35,342 bases of DNA, from contig JANWWR010000076.1 of the NCBI GenBank assembly GCA_025055835.1, positions 1-35,342 on the forward strand, read 5' to 3'. The notes under the pieces were generated by a model. That model had not been told where the DNA came from and ran no database searches. It saw only the letters and a list, made by a program, of their open reading frames with translations. The DNA comes from Gemmatales bacterium. GTDB taxonomy: Bacteria; Planctomycetota; Planctomycetia; Gemmatales; HRBIN36. Made by a program: the position numbers and the translations under genes. Each line of letters opens with the position of its first letter. The stretch's first letter is position 1. Below are positions 15,755-24,764 of the stretch, one piece after another.

Positions 15755-18700
15755 ATGCGACAGACGGTGTGGTTGGTCAGCCTTTTGTGGTTAAGCCTGG
15801 GACTGGTCCTGGCCCAACCTGAGGGTTCCTCCCCGGGGACCGGTGTGCAATGGATCTGGCTCAACGAAGGCGATCCCGCCCAGCAGCGTCCCGTGGAGAC
15901 CGTGCTCTTCCGTCGCACATTCTTCATCGATCGACCGCTGCAAAAGGTGGTGGACGAAGGCACGCTCGACATCACTGCCGACAATCAGTTCACCGTCTGG
16001 GTCAACGGCGTCGAAGTGGGCAGCGGCGACAACTGGCGGCAGGTGTACCAGTTCGATGTCACCAAGCTGTTAGTCCACGGCAAAAACGTCATCGCCGTCA
16101 AGGCGACGAACACGGAACCGAGTCCGGCGGGCCTTCTCGTGCGGCTCGGCTATGTGCCCAATGGTCAGGATCGTCGAGCCCTCGCCTCGGATGGACAATG
16201 GAAAGCCGCCAAGGAGGCTCCGGAAGGCTGGCACAAGCCGGACTTCGACGACAGCCGTTGGCCAGCAGTCAAGGTCCTCGGTCCGTATGGCCGAACCGGT
16301 CCGTGGCGGAATGTCGCCTGGCCTGGCGGCGGCGACGACCGTTTCACCGTGCCGGAAGGTTTTACGGTGGAATTGGCCGTCAAGAATCCGCCCAACAACG
16401 CCTTTTCGCTGGTGAACCTGTGCTTCGACAACCGCGGCCGACTGCTCGTTTCCCGCGAAGGCGGACCGATTCTGCTCTGCACGGATGCGGACGCCAAGGG
16501 GGTGTTGCAGACCGTCAAGCCGTACTGCGAACAGGTGCGAAATTGTCAGGGCATGTGCTGGGTCGGCGATGCTCTGCTCCTGGTTGGCGACGGACCGCAG
16601 GGCACCGGCCTGTATCGGGTGCGAGACAGCGACGGCGATGACCGGACGGACAGCGTCGAACTGCTGCACAGGTTCCGCGGCGGCATGGGTGAGCACGGAC
16701 CGCACGCCATTCTGCACGGGCCTGACGGTTGGCTCTACCTCGTGATCGGCAACCACGCCTGGGCACAACCGGACAAGCTCGCCTCCAACTCGCCGTTGAC
16801 CCGCTGGCCGACCGGCTACTTCGGTCCCGATCAGGGACGACCTGACACCACCGAGGATGTGCTCCTGCCCCGGCTGAACGACTCGCGCGGCCATGCCGCC
16901 AACATCCTGGCACCGGGCGGCACCATCTGGCGATTGGATCATCAGGGTAAGAACATGAGCCTGGTCGCCGCCGGCTTCCGCAATCAATACGACGCTGCTT
17001 TCAGCCCCAGCGGCGAACTGTTCACTTTCGACAGCGACATGGAATGGGACGAAGGCCTGCCCTGGTATCGAGCCGTGCGGGTGTGCCATTGTCCGCCCGG
17101 AGCGGATTTCGTCTGGCGGACCGGAGCGGCCAACACGCCGGATTACTACATCGACAGTCTGCCTCCCGTGCTGGAGACGGGACGCGGTTCGCCGGTCGGC
17201 GTCGAGTTCTACGACCATCATGCATTCCCGGAGAAATATCGGGGAGCGTTCTTCATGGCTGATTGGGCGATCGGTGTCATTTTCGCGGTTCACCTGCAAC
17301 GGGATGGTGCAAGTTACAAGGGAGTGGCTGAGCGCTTCTGCGTCGGTGCTCCGATGAATGTCACCGACATCGCCGTCGGGCCGGACGGGGCGTTGTACTT
17401 CTCTCTCGGAGGCCGAGGCACGCAGGGTGGCGTCTTCCGCATCCGGGCGGTCAATCCCCCGACAACGGCCGATAAAGGAGCAAATTCCGGCGACCTCGTC
17501 CGCAAACTGCTCGACCAACCGCAACCGCTGACGGCATTCAGCCGGGCACGGCTGGCGGAGACGTGGTCCAAAGCGACGCAGGACGAGCGTCGCAAGGTCC
17601 GGGAAGCGGTCGCTACCGCAAGCCATCTCACTCCAAGCGAGCAGGTTCGCCTGCTTCAGGTTTTACAGATGCTCGGCGAGAAGTTTCCAGCCGATGCGCT
17701 AGTCCGATTGGCTGGTAATAACGATGCCGAAGTGCGGGCCTGTGCCGTGTGGCTGTTGGGCATCCATGCTTCCAAGGAAGCCCAGCCGACCCTGGAAAAA
17801 GGCCTGAGCGACAAGGATCCCCTGGTCCGACGTCGAGCCTGCGAGGCTCTCATTCGAGCACACATCGAACCGCCCGTGGATCAGATCTGGCCGTTGCTCG
17901 CTGATGCCGATCGCTTCGTCCGTCATGCCGCCCGACTGGTCCTCGCCCGCATCCCGGCAAGCAAATGGGCCGACCGCATCTGGAGCGAACGCAATCCGCT
18001 GGCGGCCTTCAACGGCATCGTCGTCTTGTGCCAGACGAACCAGGCGATTCCGGTGACCGACGAGATTTTCGAGAAGCTGCACAACGTCGAAGTCAGCGAC
18101 AACGTGACCCGCTATCTCGACTATCTCCGCACCGTGCAGTTGGCCTTGATCCACACGACAGCCCGGCCCGGTTCGGTTCGCGGCATCGCCCTGGATTGTC
18201 TGGAGCGATTCCCTCACGCCGATCGCCGAGTCAATCGGGAGTTGGCCATCCTGCTCACGGATTTCCGTCGCTCCGGAGTGCTCGACGAGCCGGTTCACGC
18301 GAAGCTGCTCGATGCTCTGCTCAAAACCGAAGGCGACCGGGAACAGCAGATTCACTACTTCTACTGCCTGCGTCTGCTGCATTCTGGCTGGACGCCGAAG
18401 CAGAAGCAGCAGCTCCTCCACTGGTTCGAAGGAACGCGGACCTGGACGGGAGGCCACAGCTTCACGCCGTTTTTGGAACACATTCTCCGCGACCTCAACC
18501 CCATCTTCACCGCCGAGGATCGGGCCAAGGTGTTTGCTTCCGCTGCCGAACGGCCTTGGACGGCCGCGGTGCTGCTCCGGTACGCCCCGCCGGACCAGGC
18601 CCCTTCGCCGTCGGCCTTGATCGGCCTCTACAAGCACCTCGGAAAAGCCGGCGGTGAACCGCACGTCCGGGAACTGCGGGAAGCGGTGGTCGCCCTGTTG

Positions 18701-19618
18701 GTCCGCGACCTCAGCAAGCCCGGAACGGAGGAAGCCCTGGCTGAACTCGCCGCCGTCGATCCCGGCCGCATGGATCAGATCGCCCGTAGTCTGGTCCGTC
18801 GTCCGACCCCGGCCAATTGGCCGCTACTGGTCCGCAGCCTCCAGTCCAACAACCCGGATGTACTTCTCGAAGTGATCCGCGTGCTGCGTCGTTCTCCAAC
18901 CAAGGCCGTGATTTCGCAGGAACCCAAACCCGAGGAGGCCGTGCCGTATCGCCTGCTCCTGCTGGCCGCCGCCAAATTGCCGCCGCAGGAACGGACCAAG
19001 GCCGTGGACCTCCTTCGCTACTGGAAAGACCAGCGATTCGCCCTGGAGAACGACGACTGGAAGACGGAACTGGAAGGCTGGTCGCATTGGTTCGCCCAGA
19101 CCTTTCCCAAGGAACCGCCCCTGCCCAACGTCACCGCCCTGCCCGTGCAAAGCAAATGGAACTTCAACGAACTGCTCGCTTTTCTGGAAAGTCCCGAAGG
19201 CCGGGGCGACCCCAACCGTGGCAAGGCAGTCTTCGAGAAAGCGAATTGCGTCAAATGCCACAAGTTCGGCAACCTCGGCGAAGGGCTGGGTCCCGATCTG
19301 ACCACGCTCAAGAGCCGTTTCAAGCGGTCCGACACGCTGGAATCGCTGATCTACCCATCCAAGGTCATCAGCGACCAGTATCGCGGCACCAAGATCCTGA
19401 CCGTGGACGGGGCCACGATCACCGGCCTGGCCGTGCCCCAGGGCGACACGGTGACGGTCCTGCAAAGCGACGGCACCAAGGTCGTGCTCAAGGCGAGCGA
19501 GATCGAGGCCCGCGTCGCTTCCACGGTCTCCCCCATGCCGGAGAAGCTGCTCGACGAACTGACCCGACAGGAGATCGCCGACCTGTTCGCGTATCTGGAA
19601 TCGACGCCACCCAAGTAG
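15755..19618 (+). CDS. PVC-type CxxCH heme-binding protein with HEAT-like repeats
   Basis: A secreted protein of 1287 residues. A cleavable signal (VWLVSLLWLSLGLVLAQ) leads into a beta domain (about 28-135, with DNQFTVWVNGVEVGSGDNW) like the sugar-binding modules of glycoside hydrolases. A propeller of the putative membrane-bound dehydrogenase type (TIGR02604-like) runs from about residue 197 (FTVPEGFTVELAV) to 570, then HEAT-like helices to about 1060. At the C-terminus lies the TIGR02603 heme domain, with CVKCH at 1165-1169 as a single c-type heme site. These proteins are restricted to Planctomycetes, Verrucomicrobia and relatives and are thought to oxidise sugars or sugar derivatives, passing electrons through the heme; the substrate is unknown. 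ATG 15755 follows GGAG. It is divergent from the DUF1501 gene. Confidence 0.93.
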   Translation: MRQTVWLVSLLWLSLGLVLAQPEGSSPGTGVQWIWLNEGDPAQQRPVETVLFRRTFFIDRPLQKVVDEGTLDITADNQFTVWVNGVEVGSGDNWRQVYQFDVTKLLVHGKNVIAVKATNTEPSPAGLLVRLGYVPNGQDRRALASDGQWKAAKEAPEGWHKPDFDDSRWPAVKVLGPYGRTGPWRNVAWPGGGDDRFTVPEGFTVELAVKNPPNNAFSLVNLCFDNRGRLLVSREGGPILLCTDADAKGVLQTVKPYCEQVRNCQGMCWVGDALLLVGDGPQGTGLYRVRDSDGDDRTDSVELLHRFRGGMGEHGPHAILHGPDGWLYLVIGNHAWAQPDKLASNSPLTRWPTGYFGPDQGRPDTTEDVLLPRLNDSRGHAANILAPGGTIWRLDHQGKNMSLVAAGFRNQYDAAFSPSGELFTFDSDMEWDEGLPWYRAVRVCHCPPGADFVWRTGAANTPDYYIDSLPPVLETGRGSPVGVEFYDHHAFPEKYRGAFFMADWAIGVIFAVHLQRDGASYKGVAERFCVGAPMNVTDIAVGPDGALYFSLGGRGTQGGVFRIRAVNPPTTADKGANSGDLVRKLLDQPQPLTAFSRARLAETWSKATQDERRKVREAVATASHLTPSEQVRLLQVLQMLGEKFPADALVRLAGNNDAEVRACAVWLLGIHASKEAQPTLEKGLSDKDPLVRRRACEALIRAHIEPPVDQIWPLLADADRFVRHAARLVLARIPASKWADRIWSERNPLAAFNGIVVLCQTNQAIPVTDEIFEKLHNVEVSDNVTRYLDYLRTVQLALIHTTARPGSVRGIALDCLERFPHADRRVNRELAILLTDFRRSGVLDEPVHAKLLDALLKTEGDREQQIHYFYCLRLLHSGWTPKQKQQLLHWFEGTRTWTGGHSFTPFLEHILRDLNPIFTAEDRAKVFASAAERPWTAAVLLRYAPPDQAPSPSALIGLYKHLGKAGGEPHVRELREAVVALLVRDLSKPGTEEALAELAAVDPGRMDQIARSLVRRPTPANWPLLVRSLQSNNPDVLLEVIRVLRRSPTKAVISQEPKPEEAVPYRLLLLAAAKLPPQERTKAVDLLRYWKDQRFALENDDWKTELEGWSHWFAQTFPKEPPLPNVTALPVQSKWNFNELLAFLESPEGRGDPNRGKAVFEKANCVKCHKFGNLGEGLGPDLTTLKSRFKRSDTLESLIYPSKVISDQYRGTKILTVDGATITGLAVPQGDTVTVLQSDGTKVVLKASEIEARVASTVSPMPEKLLDELTRQEIADLFAYLESTPPK

Positions 19619-19631
19619 CGGCGTTCTCGGT

Positions 19632-20909
19632 TCATCGGCCATACCAGGCGATGAGCCGATCGAGTTCCTGGCGGAAGCTCAGGATCCACAGAGCGAGCCG
19701 CTGTCGGCCCGTTCCCAGGAGTGGACTGTACCCGAAGTTTTCGTCAATCACGGAAATGGCCCGATGGGTTGCTTCGGGTTCGCCAAGGTAGGCAAAGCCG
19801 CGAATCAGCCAGCGGATCATGGGGAAGGTTAAGGCTAACGCCTCGAGACCATCCCAGAAGGGGTAATCGAAATAGGTCGGCCCGCAGAACTGGAGCGAGG
19901 AGAGCTTGACGGCGTAATAGCGTTCCAGAGCCTGGGCCGCTTCGGGAGGCAGTGGCCCGAGCGGCTTTTCCAGTTCCTCGAACGAGCAATCGGGCAGGCC
20001 GACCTGAAGTTGCGGCAGCTTGCCGGTGCCGCGAAGCATCTGCCACATGGCCGACATCAGGGCGAGGCGTCCCTGTTTGCTGACGCCACGGCGAACTCCC
20101 TGGTCCTTGCGGATGTGGATGGCAAGGGCTTGCCGGAACAGGACGCGGCCCATCCAGCCCGGCGGGGCGTAGTCATCCAGCCTCCGCGGGGTTTCGGCAT
20201 CGACGGCAGCAAGCACGAGATCGAGAAACTCCCGCAATCGGCCACCGGTCAGTTTGTCGAAGCGAGCCTGGCGACATAAGCGGGCCAGCGCGAGGCATTT
20301 CAACCAACGGCGAGCCAGGTCGTCCTGCCCGGCTTTGAACAAACGGATCACTGCGTCCTGAAACAGATGCAAGTCATCCCAACCGACCCGCTGCCTTCCG
20401 TCCAGACTCGGCGGATCGCCCAGGCCCGGACCTCTTGGCCGCTGATAGCCAGGCCGTTGGTCCCACTGCTCCATCTCCCGGGCCAGGTCGTGCAGCTCCT
20501 CGGCTGCTTCGGAAAGACATCGGCCCTTGTTGGCGGCAGCGGACGGACAAGCGAAGCGCATGCTTACACGCCAGTGATCGCCATGGGGCACCAGGATGTA
20601 CGGGTAGAGCCGGCAAGCGAATGGTTTGGCGTGCAGGCCGAACTTCGCATGAATCTTGCACAGCCCCCGTTCGTCCAAAAACACGCAGCGGTCGCCCTTC
20701 GTCTGAGCCAGCCGATAGCGACGCCGCCACGGCGGACCGTACTTCACAAACAATGGGACGCCGCGGTACTCCGGCTCCTGCTCCCAGCCCTGAGCGAGGA
20801 TGCGTTGCCGTTCTTCTTCAGAGATCGGCACCCAATAGTCCGTGCAGCAGGAACCGCACTGATGGCAGTCCCAGTTCTGAAGCACAGGCAATTGGCGAAT
20901 CGGGGCCAT
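19632..20909 (-). CDS. YkgJ-family cysteine-cluster protein
   Basis: A 425-residue protein with a putative Zn/Fe-binding cysteine cluster at the N-terminus: CHQCGSCC at residues 15-22, then CVFLDERGLCKIH and FACRLYPYILVP. This is the YkgJ / UPF0153 pattern, thought to bind zinc or an iron-sulfur cluster; its biochemical role is unknown. The remaining 300 residues are mostly helical, with no motif I recognise, and make the protein longer than minimal YkgJ members of 100-250 residues. ATG 20909 has no Shine-Dalgarno, and an extended -10 lies exactly 7 nt upstream, so the mRNA is probably leaderless. The gene follows a terminator that separates it from the small zinc-ribbon gene. It converges with the heme-protein gene 13 bp away. 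Confidence 0.85.
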   Translation of the reverse strand: MAPIRQLPVLQNWDCHQCGSCCTDYWVPISEEERQRILAQGWEQEPEYRGVPLFVKYGPPWRRRYRLAQTKGDRCVFLDERGLCKIHAKFGLHAKPFACRLYPYILVPHGDHWRVSMRFACPSAAANKGRCLSEAAEELHDLAREMEQWDQRPGYQRPRGPGLGDPPSLDGRQRVGWDDLHLFQDAVIRLFKAGQDDLARRWLKCLALARLCRQARFDKLTGGRLREFLDLVLAAVDAETPRRLDDYAPPGWMGRVLFRQALAIHIRKDQGVRRGVSKQGRLALMSAMWQMLRGTGKLPQLQVGLPDCSFEELEKPLGPLPPEAAQALERYYAVKLSSLQFCGPTYFDYPFWDGLEALALTFPMIRWLIRGFAYLGEPEATHRAISVIDENFGYSPLLGTGRQRLALWILSFRQELDRLIAWYGR

Positions 20910-20912
20910 GAG

Positions 20913-20921
20913 GCCATTGTA
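20913..20921 (-). promoter_or_regulatory. Extended -10 promoter giving a leaderless mRNA
   Basis: On the minus strand TGT precedes TACAAT (20921-20916), fitting the extended -10 TGnTATAAT. No -35 is seen. The expected +1 is position 20909, the A of the start codon. Confidence 0.5.
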
Positions 20922-20930
20922 ACACAGCGG

Positions 20931-20969
20931 AAAAAGGCAAGGACGCCCGCGCTGTCGCGCGAGCGTCCT
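20931..20969 (-). terminator. Intrinsic terminator after the zinc-ribbon gene
   Basis: AGGACGC (20940-20946) pairs with GCGTCCT (20963-20969), enclosing CGCGC / GCGCG around TGTC. On the minus strand it is followed by a T run (20935-20931). It separates two co-directional genes. Confidence 0.8.
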
Positions 20970-20995
20970 GAAGATTCGGTGGATTGGTGTGTTGC

Positions 20996-21304
20996 CTAGT
21001 TCTCGCTGAAGCTCAGATTCAGATGGGCCTCCCTACCGAGGGGGTCCTTGAGAAACCGTTTCCGGCAGGCAGGACACAGGTCAAAGCGACGGAAGACAGT
21101 CCTGCTGTCGTCGCCGTTGGGAGCTAAACCGCATTCCTCGGCGGCCAGAAGTTGGCTGACTTCCTCCAAGTGGTCTTCGTCCAGGTCTTCCTCGGTCAGT
21201 TGGTTAGTCTCGTTGACCGGGAAGACCTCGATCTTGACCACGAAGCGTTGTTCCTCCCCGGGACGAATCTCCTTGCCGCATAGATCGCACTCGACACGCA
21301 CCAT
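20996..21304 (-). CDS. Small zinc-ribbon protein of unknown function
   Basis: A 102-residue protein with two CxxC knuckles, C6/C9 (CDLCGKE) and C77/C80 (CPACRKRF), which probably bind one zinc as a ribbon. Between them is a beta segment (RFVVKIEVFPV) and a very acidic helical stretch (LTEEDLDEDHLEEVSQLL). I do not recognise a named family; small proteins of this layout occur in Planctomycetes, and a role in protein or nucleic-acid binding is only a guess. ATG 21304 is chosen because a strong AAAGGAGGG site lies about 10 nt upstream. The frame is open 46 codons further upstream without such a site. It has its own terminator at 20931-20969. Confidence 0.8.
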   Translation of the reverse strand: MVRVECDLCGKEIRPGEEQRFVVKIEVFPVNETNQLTEEDLDEDHLEEVSQLLAAEECGLAPNGDDSRTVFRRFDLCPACRKRFLKDPLGREAHLNLSFSEN

Positions 21305-21474
21305 GGATGTCGGACCCTCCTTTGTGGGCCGGACCTGCGGGCCAGGCGGTCCAGCGAATTGGTCTCCTGCTTCCTTTTTGACAAGGAAATATGAATCCAC
21401 GGCCCAATATCCATCCGTCGCACGTTTGCCCGGCGAAGTCAAGCCGAATCTGCGAATCTTGCGGATTTTGCCTC

Positions 21475-22131
21475 TCAGTCCATCTCCGGCGTGATACCGA
21501 CGATCAAGTCCCCTTGAGCCGTCAATTCGCCGATACGCGAGGTGGGAATTCTGGCGAACTCCAACGTGATAAGATCCCGGCCCTTGGGATCGCGGATGGC
21601 CCGATAGATGCCGTCCCGTTCATTCTGGGGATGGCCCTTGATGAAGAACTGCGTGGTCAGGACCTCCCGGCCCCGATAGCGGACCTTCACGTGAATGTGC
21701 GGCGTCCGGCCTGGGTAGGGAACCGGCTTGATGGTGCGGAAGTAGTATTCGCCGGTGGAACCCGTGGTGAAGCGGCCGAAGCCCTGAAAGTTGGCATCCC
21801 GATTGGCCCGATTCGCCGAGCCGGAGTGCAGATAGGCCCCGTTGTTGTCCACCTGCCAGATTTCCACGACGGCATTCTTGAGCGGCTGACCGTGGCGATC
21901 CAGGACGCGACCGGACAGATGCGTAATTTCCCCTACCGCCGGCGTGATGCCGTTGTTGATGATGAGGAGGTCATTGTCCGTATCCAACGGCAGCCGATCC
22001 GGGTAGAACGGCCCTTCGGTCAGCCGCGGCGTCTGTGCCAGCTCCTCGGCGAACAGCCCCGGCGTCGTGAACCACGCCGCCATCAAGGCCCCCAGAAACT
22101 CCCGCCGACGCAGGTCGAAAGACGAACCCAT
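21475..22131 (-). CDS. Intradiol ring-cleavage dioxygenase family protein (exported)
   Basis: The 218-residue product resembles the catalytic (beta-type) fold of protocatechuate 3,4-dioxygenase, which opens catechol-like rings with non-heme Fe(III). The four usual iron ligands can be placed as Y100 (GAYLH), Y139 (PVPYP), H145 and H147 (PHIHVKV). The Y139-H145 loop is shorter than in the classical enzyme. An N-terminal twin-arginine-like leader ([18 protein letters not shown]) suggests export, which is unusual for classical aromatic degradation but common in planctomycete members. No other ring-degradation gene is nearby, so the substrate is open. ATG 22131 is chosen for the GAGGTG site about 9 nt upstream. 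A 13-nt palindrome at 22151-22163 lies in the upstream region. Confidence 0.9.
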   Translation of the reverse strand: MGSSFDLRRREFLGALMAAWFTTPGLFAEELAQTPRLTEGPFYPDRLPLDTDNDLLIINNGITPAVGEITHLSGRVLDRHGQPLKNAVVEIWQVDNNGAYLHSGSANRANRDANFQGFGRFTTGSTGEYYFRTIKPVPYPGRTPHIHVKVRYRGREVLTTQFFIKGHPQNERDGIYRAIRDPKGRDLITLEFARIPTSRIGELTAQGDLIVGITPEMD

Positions 22132-22150
22132 CACTTTGCACCTCGCTCTC

Positions 22151-22163
22151 AGACAAGTTGTCT
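22151..22163. promoter_or_regulatory. Palindrome upstream of the dioxygenase gene
   Basis: AGACAA-G-TTGTCT, 20 nt before the start codon. It could be an operator for a dimeric regulator. No clear promoter was found around it. Confidence 0.25.
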
Positions 22164-22254
22164 TGTAGCTCCGCGGACAGTTTAGCGACTGCTTCATGAG
22201 AACGCCGTGAAAGGCGAAAACCCGATCGGATTCTTCGTGCCGACCAGCTTCGTT

Positions 22255-24645
22255 TCAGCGAACGACATTCAGCCGCCGCCGCGTAATCTCTTTGCCTTCG
22301 GCATCCCGGGCCACCAGGTCGAGCCAGTATCGGCCTTCGGGCACATCGAACAGTTCCCACGCGCCACGCCACAAAACCAGCCCCGACGGCGGATCCGTCT
22401 TCGGGACCGCGGACGCCGTCTTGCGGACCTTGCCGCTGGCGTCCAGGAGGTGCCCTTCGATCCTGGCCACTCGGCCGGCAATCGTCGTGGACACGCCGAC
22501 CGTGCCGTATAACCACGGGTAATTGGCCGACTGGTTCAACGCCGCAGGCAGCAGCGTCGGCCCCATGGCCTGGAGATGGGCCGGCGTCAGTTCATCAACC
22601 AGTTGGATCCGGGCAAACGCCGAGGGCGATCCGACGCTGGCCGGTCCGGTCCAAACGAAGGTCCGATCACTCCGCGGTCCTCCGTCGCTGCTGCACAGTT
22701 CGAGGTCTAGGCCGAGCACCACCCCCGCCTTCGGAGCGAACCCGGCAAAGTTTCGCCACGGGAGTTTAAACTCCGCCGTGTATCCCCAGGCCGTCTTGCG
22801 AGCGGCCACTTCGACGCCATCCAGACGCAGGTCTTTGAATGCCGGCAGCGGTCGCACCTGAATCCGCGGCTTCACTTCGCTCCGGGTGAACGGCGTCCAA
22901 AACATATGAAGGGTTCCGGGAGCGAAGTCGGGTTTGCCGAGCTGATCGCCCTGTCGAGTATCGAGATAGAACTCGACCGCGTCGCCGTTCCAAATCTGAT
23001 CGTCCCGGCCCACGTGCGCCGGCTGCTGATCGAGGCATCGCTGGCCGACGTAGAGGTGGTTCTCATCCCACATCAGGAGGAACTCGCCTCCTCGATTCGA
23101 CCAGTCCGGATGGCCGACATGCACCGGAGCCGCCAAGGCCCCGGACCATTCGTCCAGATGGCCATCCACAACCACGGCTTGCTTCGCCTTCGGAATGGCG
23201 GCTTGGATTGGAGGCGGCATCGGTTCATCGGCCAGCGTGTAACCAAAATTCGGACGGTTGCCCGGCCAGCGGACCCCCTGGTTGGCGGCGAGAAACTCAG
23301 GTTCCGGAAGTCGGCCGCGATCCTGCGTCTCCTCCGTCCACCGCTCCAGGGCATCTTTCAGTCGGGCCTTTACCTCAGCCAGAGCGGGATCATTGGCCAG
23401 ATTGGCTGTCTCATGGGGATCGTGATCCAGATCGTACAGTTCCTCTTCGGGCATGGTGGGAGCGCACAGGACCGCCTGGATCGGCGTCAATTTCCCCTCG
23501 GCGTGCAGCGTCTTGAGCAGGTTCCAGACTGGATAGCTGGTTTCCTTGTACCGATTCGCCTGGAGAAACGGCCGATCCGGAGTGAAGTTGCGAATGTAGC
23601 GATAGCGAGCATCCCGGACGGTGCGGAAGCGAAAGATGGTTTCATCGCATCGGTCCCGCGCTCCAAAGGCGTATTGCCGCGGAGGATCCTGTCGGTCGCC
23701 GAGAATCACTCGCCCCTGCATCCGAGCTGGCTTGTCCGCTCCCGCCAACGCTAGCAGGGTGGGAGCCAGGTCGATCAGTTCGACCAGCCGCGTGTCCACC
23801 CTGCCCGGGGCATAGCCGCTTGGGGCGGGAATGCTCTTCGGCCAGCGGAGGATGAGCGGCACGCGCAGACCGCTGTCGTAGCAGAACTGCTTCGCGCGGA
23901 CGTGGGCGGGCCCATTATCGGCAAAGAAGACAACAACCGTGTTGTCGGCCAAGCCATCCCGCTTCAGCCCGTCGAGAATCCGACCGACCTTGCGGTCCAG
24001 TTCGATCAAAGCGTCCAGATACGCAGCCCAATCGGCCCGCGCCACCGGATGATCCGGGTAATACGGCGGGAGATGCACCTTCTCCGGAGGTGTTTGCCGA
24101 GTCCGAGGAAAGGGCCGATGCGTCTCATGGAAGTTAATCTGCGCGAAGAAAGGCTGATGGCTTTTCAGATCGGCCCATCGGTCAGTGTCGCAGGACCGAC
24201 CTTCGACGAAGAAATTGAAATCCGTCTTACCGATGCCGCGAAATCCCCATTCCTCGGGCAATTCGCGGAGATTGGCCGTGAAGTAGCCCGCATCCTTCAT
24301 CCAATGCGTAAGGAGCCGGACGCCTTCGGGAAGCCGATGGCCGTCATCGCGGTGGGAGCGGTGGTTGTGGGCGTCAATAGTCGTCTGATACATGCCGGTC
24401 ATAATGGCGGACCGGCTCGGCGAACAGACCGGGCAGGTGACGAATGCGAATTGAAAACGCATGCCCTCGGAGGCCAATCGGTCGAGGTGCGGCGTTTGCA
24501 CGTCGGAATTGCCGTAGCAACTCAGATCCGGTCCCAGGTCCTCGGCGATGAGCCAGAGGAAGTTCGGTCGGGCCGTCCCCGCGGCCGTCACGCTTGAAAC
24601 TGCCAAAAGCACGGTCGTCACGGCCAAGATGAAGTGCCGGAACAT
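22255..24645 (-). CDS. Secreted sulfatase with C-terminal CBM9-like domain
   Basis: The 796-residue protein has a signal peptide (FILAVTTVLLAVSSVTA) and a type I sulfatase domain. CSPSR at residues 74-78 is the formylglycine signature, with C74 the residue to be converted, and PNFLWLIAEDLGPD holds the first metal-binding aspartate pair. Further family segments are FADNGPAH and LYDLDHDPHETANLA. From about residue 490 a second domain begins with VVDGHLDEWSG and continues through LLMWDENHLYVGQRC and WNGDAVEFYLDTR to about 682; this is the pattern of CBM9/DOMON-type sugar-binding domains. The last 110 residues are beta-rich and not recognised. The likely task is to desulfate a sulfated polysaccharide. 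ATG 24645 has GAGGAC 6 nt upstream; a longer frame begins 20 codons earlier. Confidence 0.92.
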   Translation of the reverse strand: MFRHFILAVTTVLLAVSSVTAAGTARPNFLWLIAEDLGPDLSCYGNSDVQTPHLDRLASEGMRFQFAFVTCPVCSPSRSAIMTGMYQTTIDAHNHRSHRDDGHRLPEGVRLLTHWMKDAGYFTANLRELPEEWGFRGIGKTDFNFFVEGRSCDTDRWADLKSHQPFFAQINFHETHRPFPRTRQTPPEKVHLPPYYPDHPVARADWAAYLDALIELDRKVGRILDGLKRDGLADNTVVVFFADNGPAHVRAKQFCYDSGLRVPLILRWPKSIPAPSGYAPGRVDTRLVELIDLAPTLLALAGADKPARMQGRVILGDRQDPPRQYAFGARDRCDETIFRFRTVRDARYRYIRNFTPDRPFLQANRYKETSYPVWNLLKTLHAEGKLTPIQAVLCAPTMPEEELYDLDHDPHETANLANDPALAEVKARLKDALERWTEETQDRGRLPEPEFLAANQGVRWPGNRPNFGYTLADEPMPPPIQAAIPKAKQAVVVDGHLDEWSGALAAPVHVGHPDWSNRGGEFLLMWDENHLYVGQRCLDQQPAHVGRDDQIWNGDAVEFYLDTRQGDQLGKPDFAPGTLHMFWTPFTRSEVKPRIQVRPLPAFKDLRLDGVEVAARKTAWGYTAEFKLPWRNFAGFAPKAGVVLGLDLELCSSDGGPRSDRTFVWTGPASVGSPSAFARIQLVDELTPAHLQAMGPTLLPAALNQSANYPWLYGTVGVSTTIAGRVARIEGHLLDASGKVRKTASAVPKTDPPSGLVLWRGAWELFDVPEGRYWLDLVARDAEGKEITRRRLNVVR

Positions 24646-24695
24646 GTTGTCCTCTTTCTCAAGGCGGAGCGCATCATCAGACTCTGCGAGACGAG

Positions 24696-24724
24696 AGCCT
24701 AGCACGGAGGCGAATTCGCCTCAA
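24696..24724 (-). promoter_or_regulatory. Sulfatase promoter with overlapping palindrome
   Basis: On the minus strand TTGAGG (24724-24719), a 17-nt spacer and TAGGCT (24701-24696) predict a start near 24689. A perfect 16-nt palindrome, GAGGCGAATTCGCCTC (24707-24722), covers part of the -35 and the spacer, a classical place for a repressor operator. Confidence 0.45.
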
Positions 24725-24764
24725 GGACGGAAATAACCGTTGTTCAGCCAAACCGATTCCATCT

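Noticed and set aside
16070..17626. Minus-strand frame of 518 codons under the heme-protein gene
   Set aside because: Shadow frame caused by high GC at third positions; no motif, no start signals.
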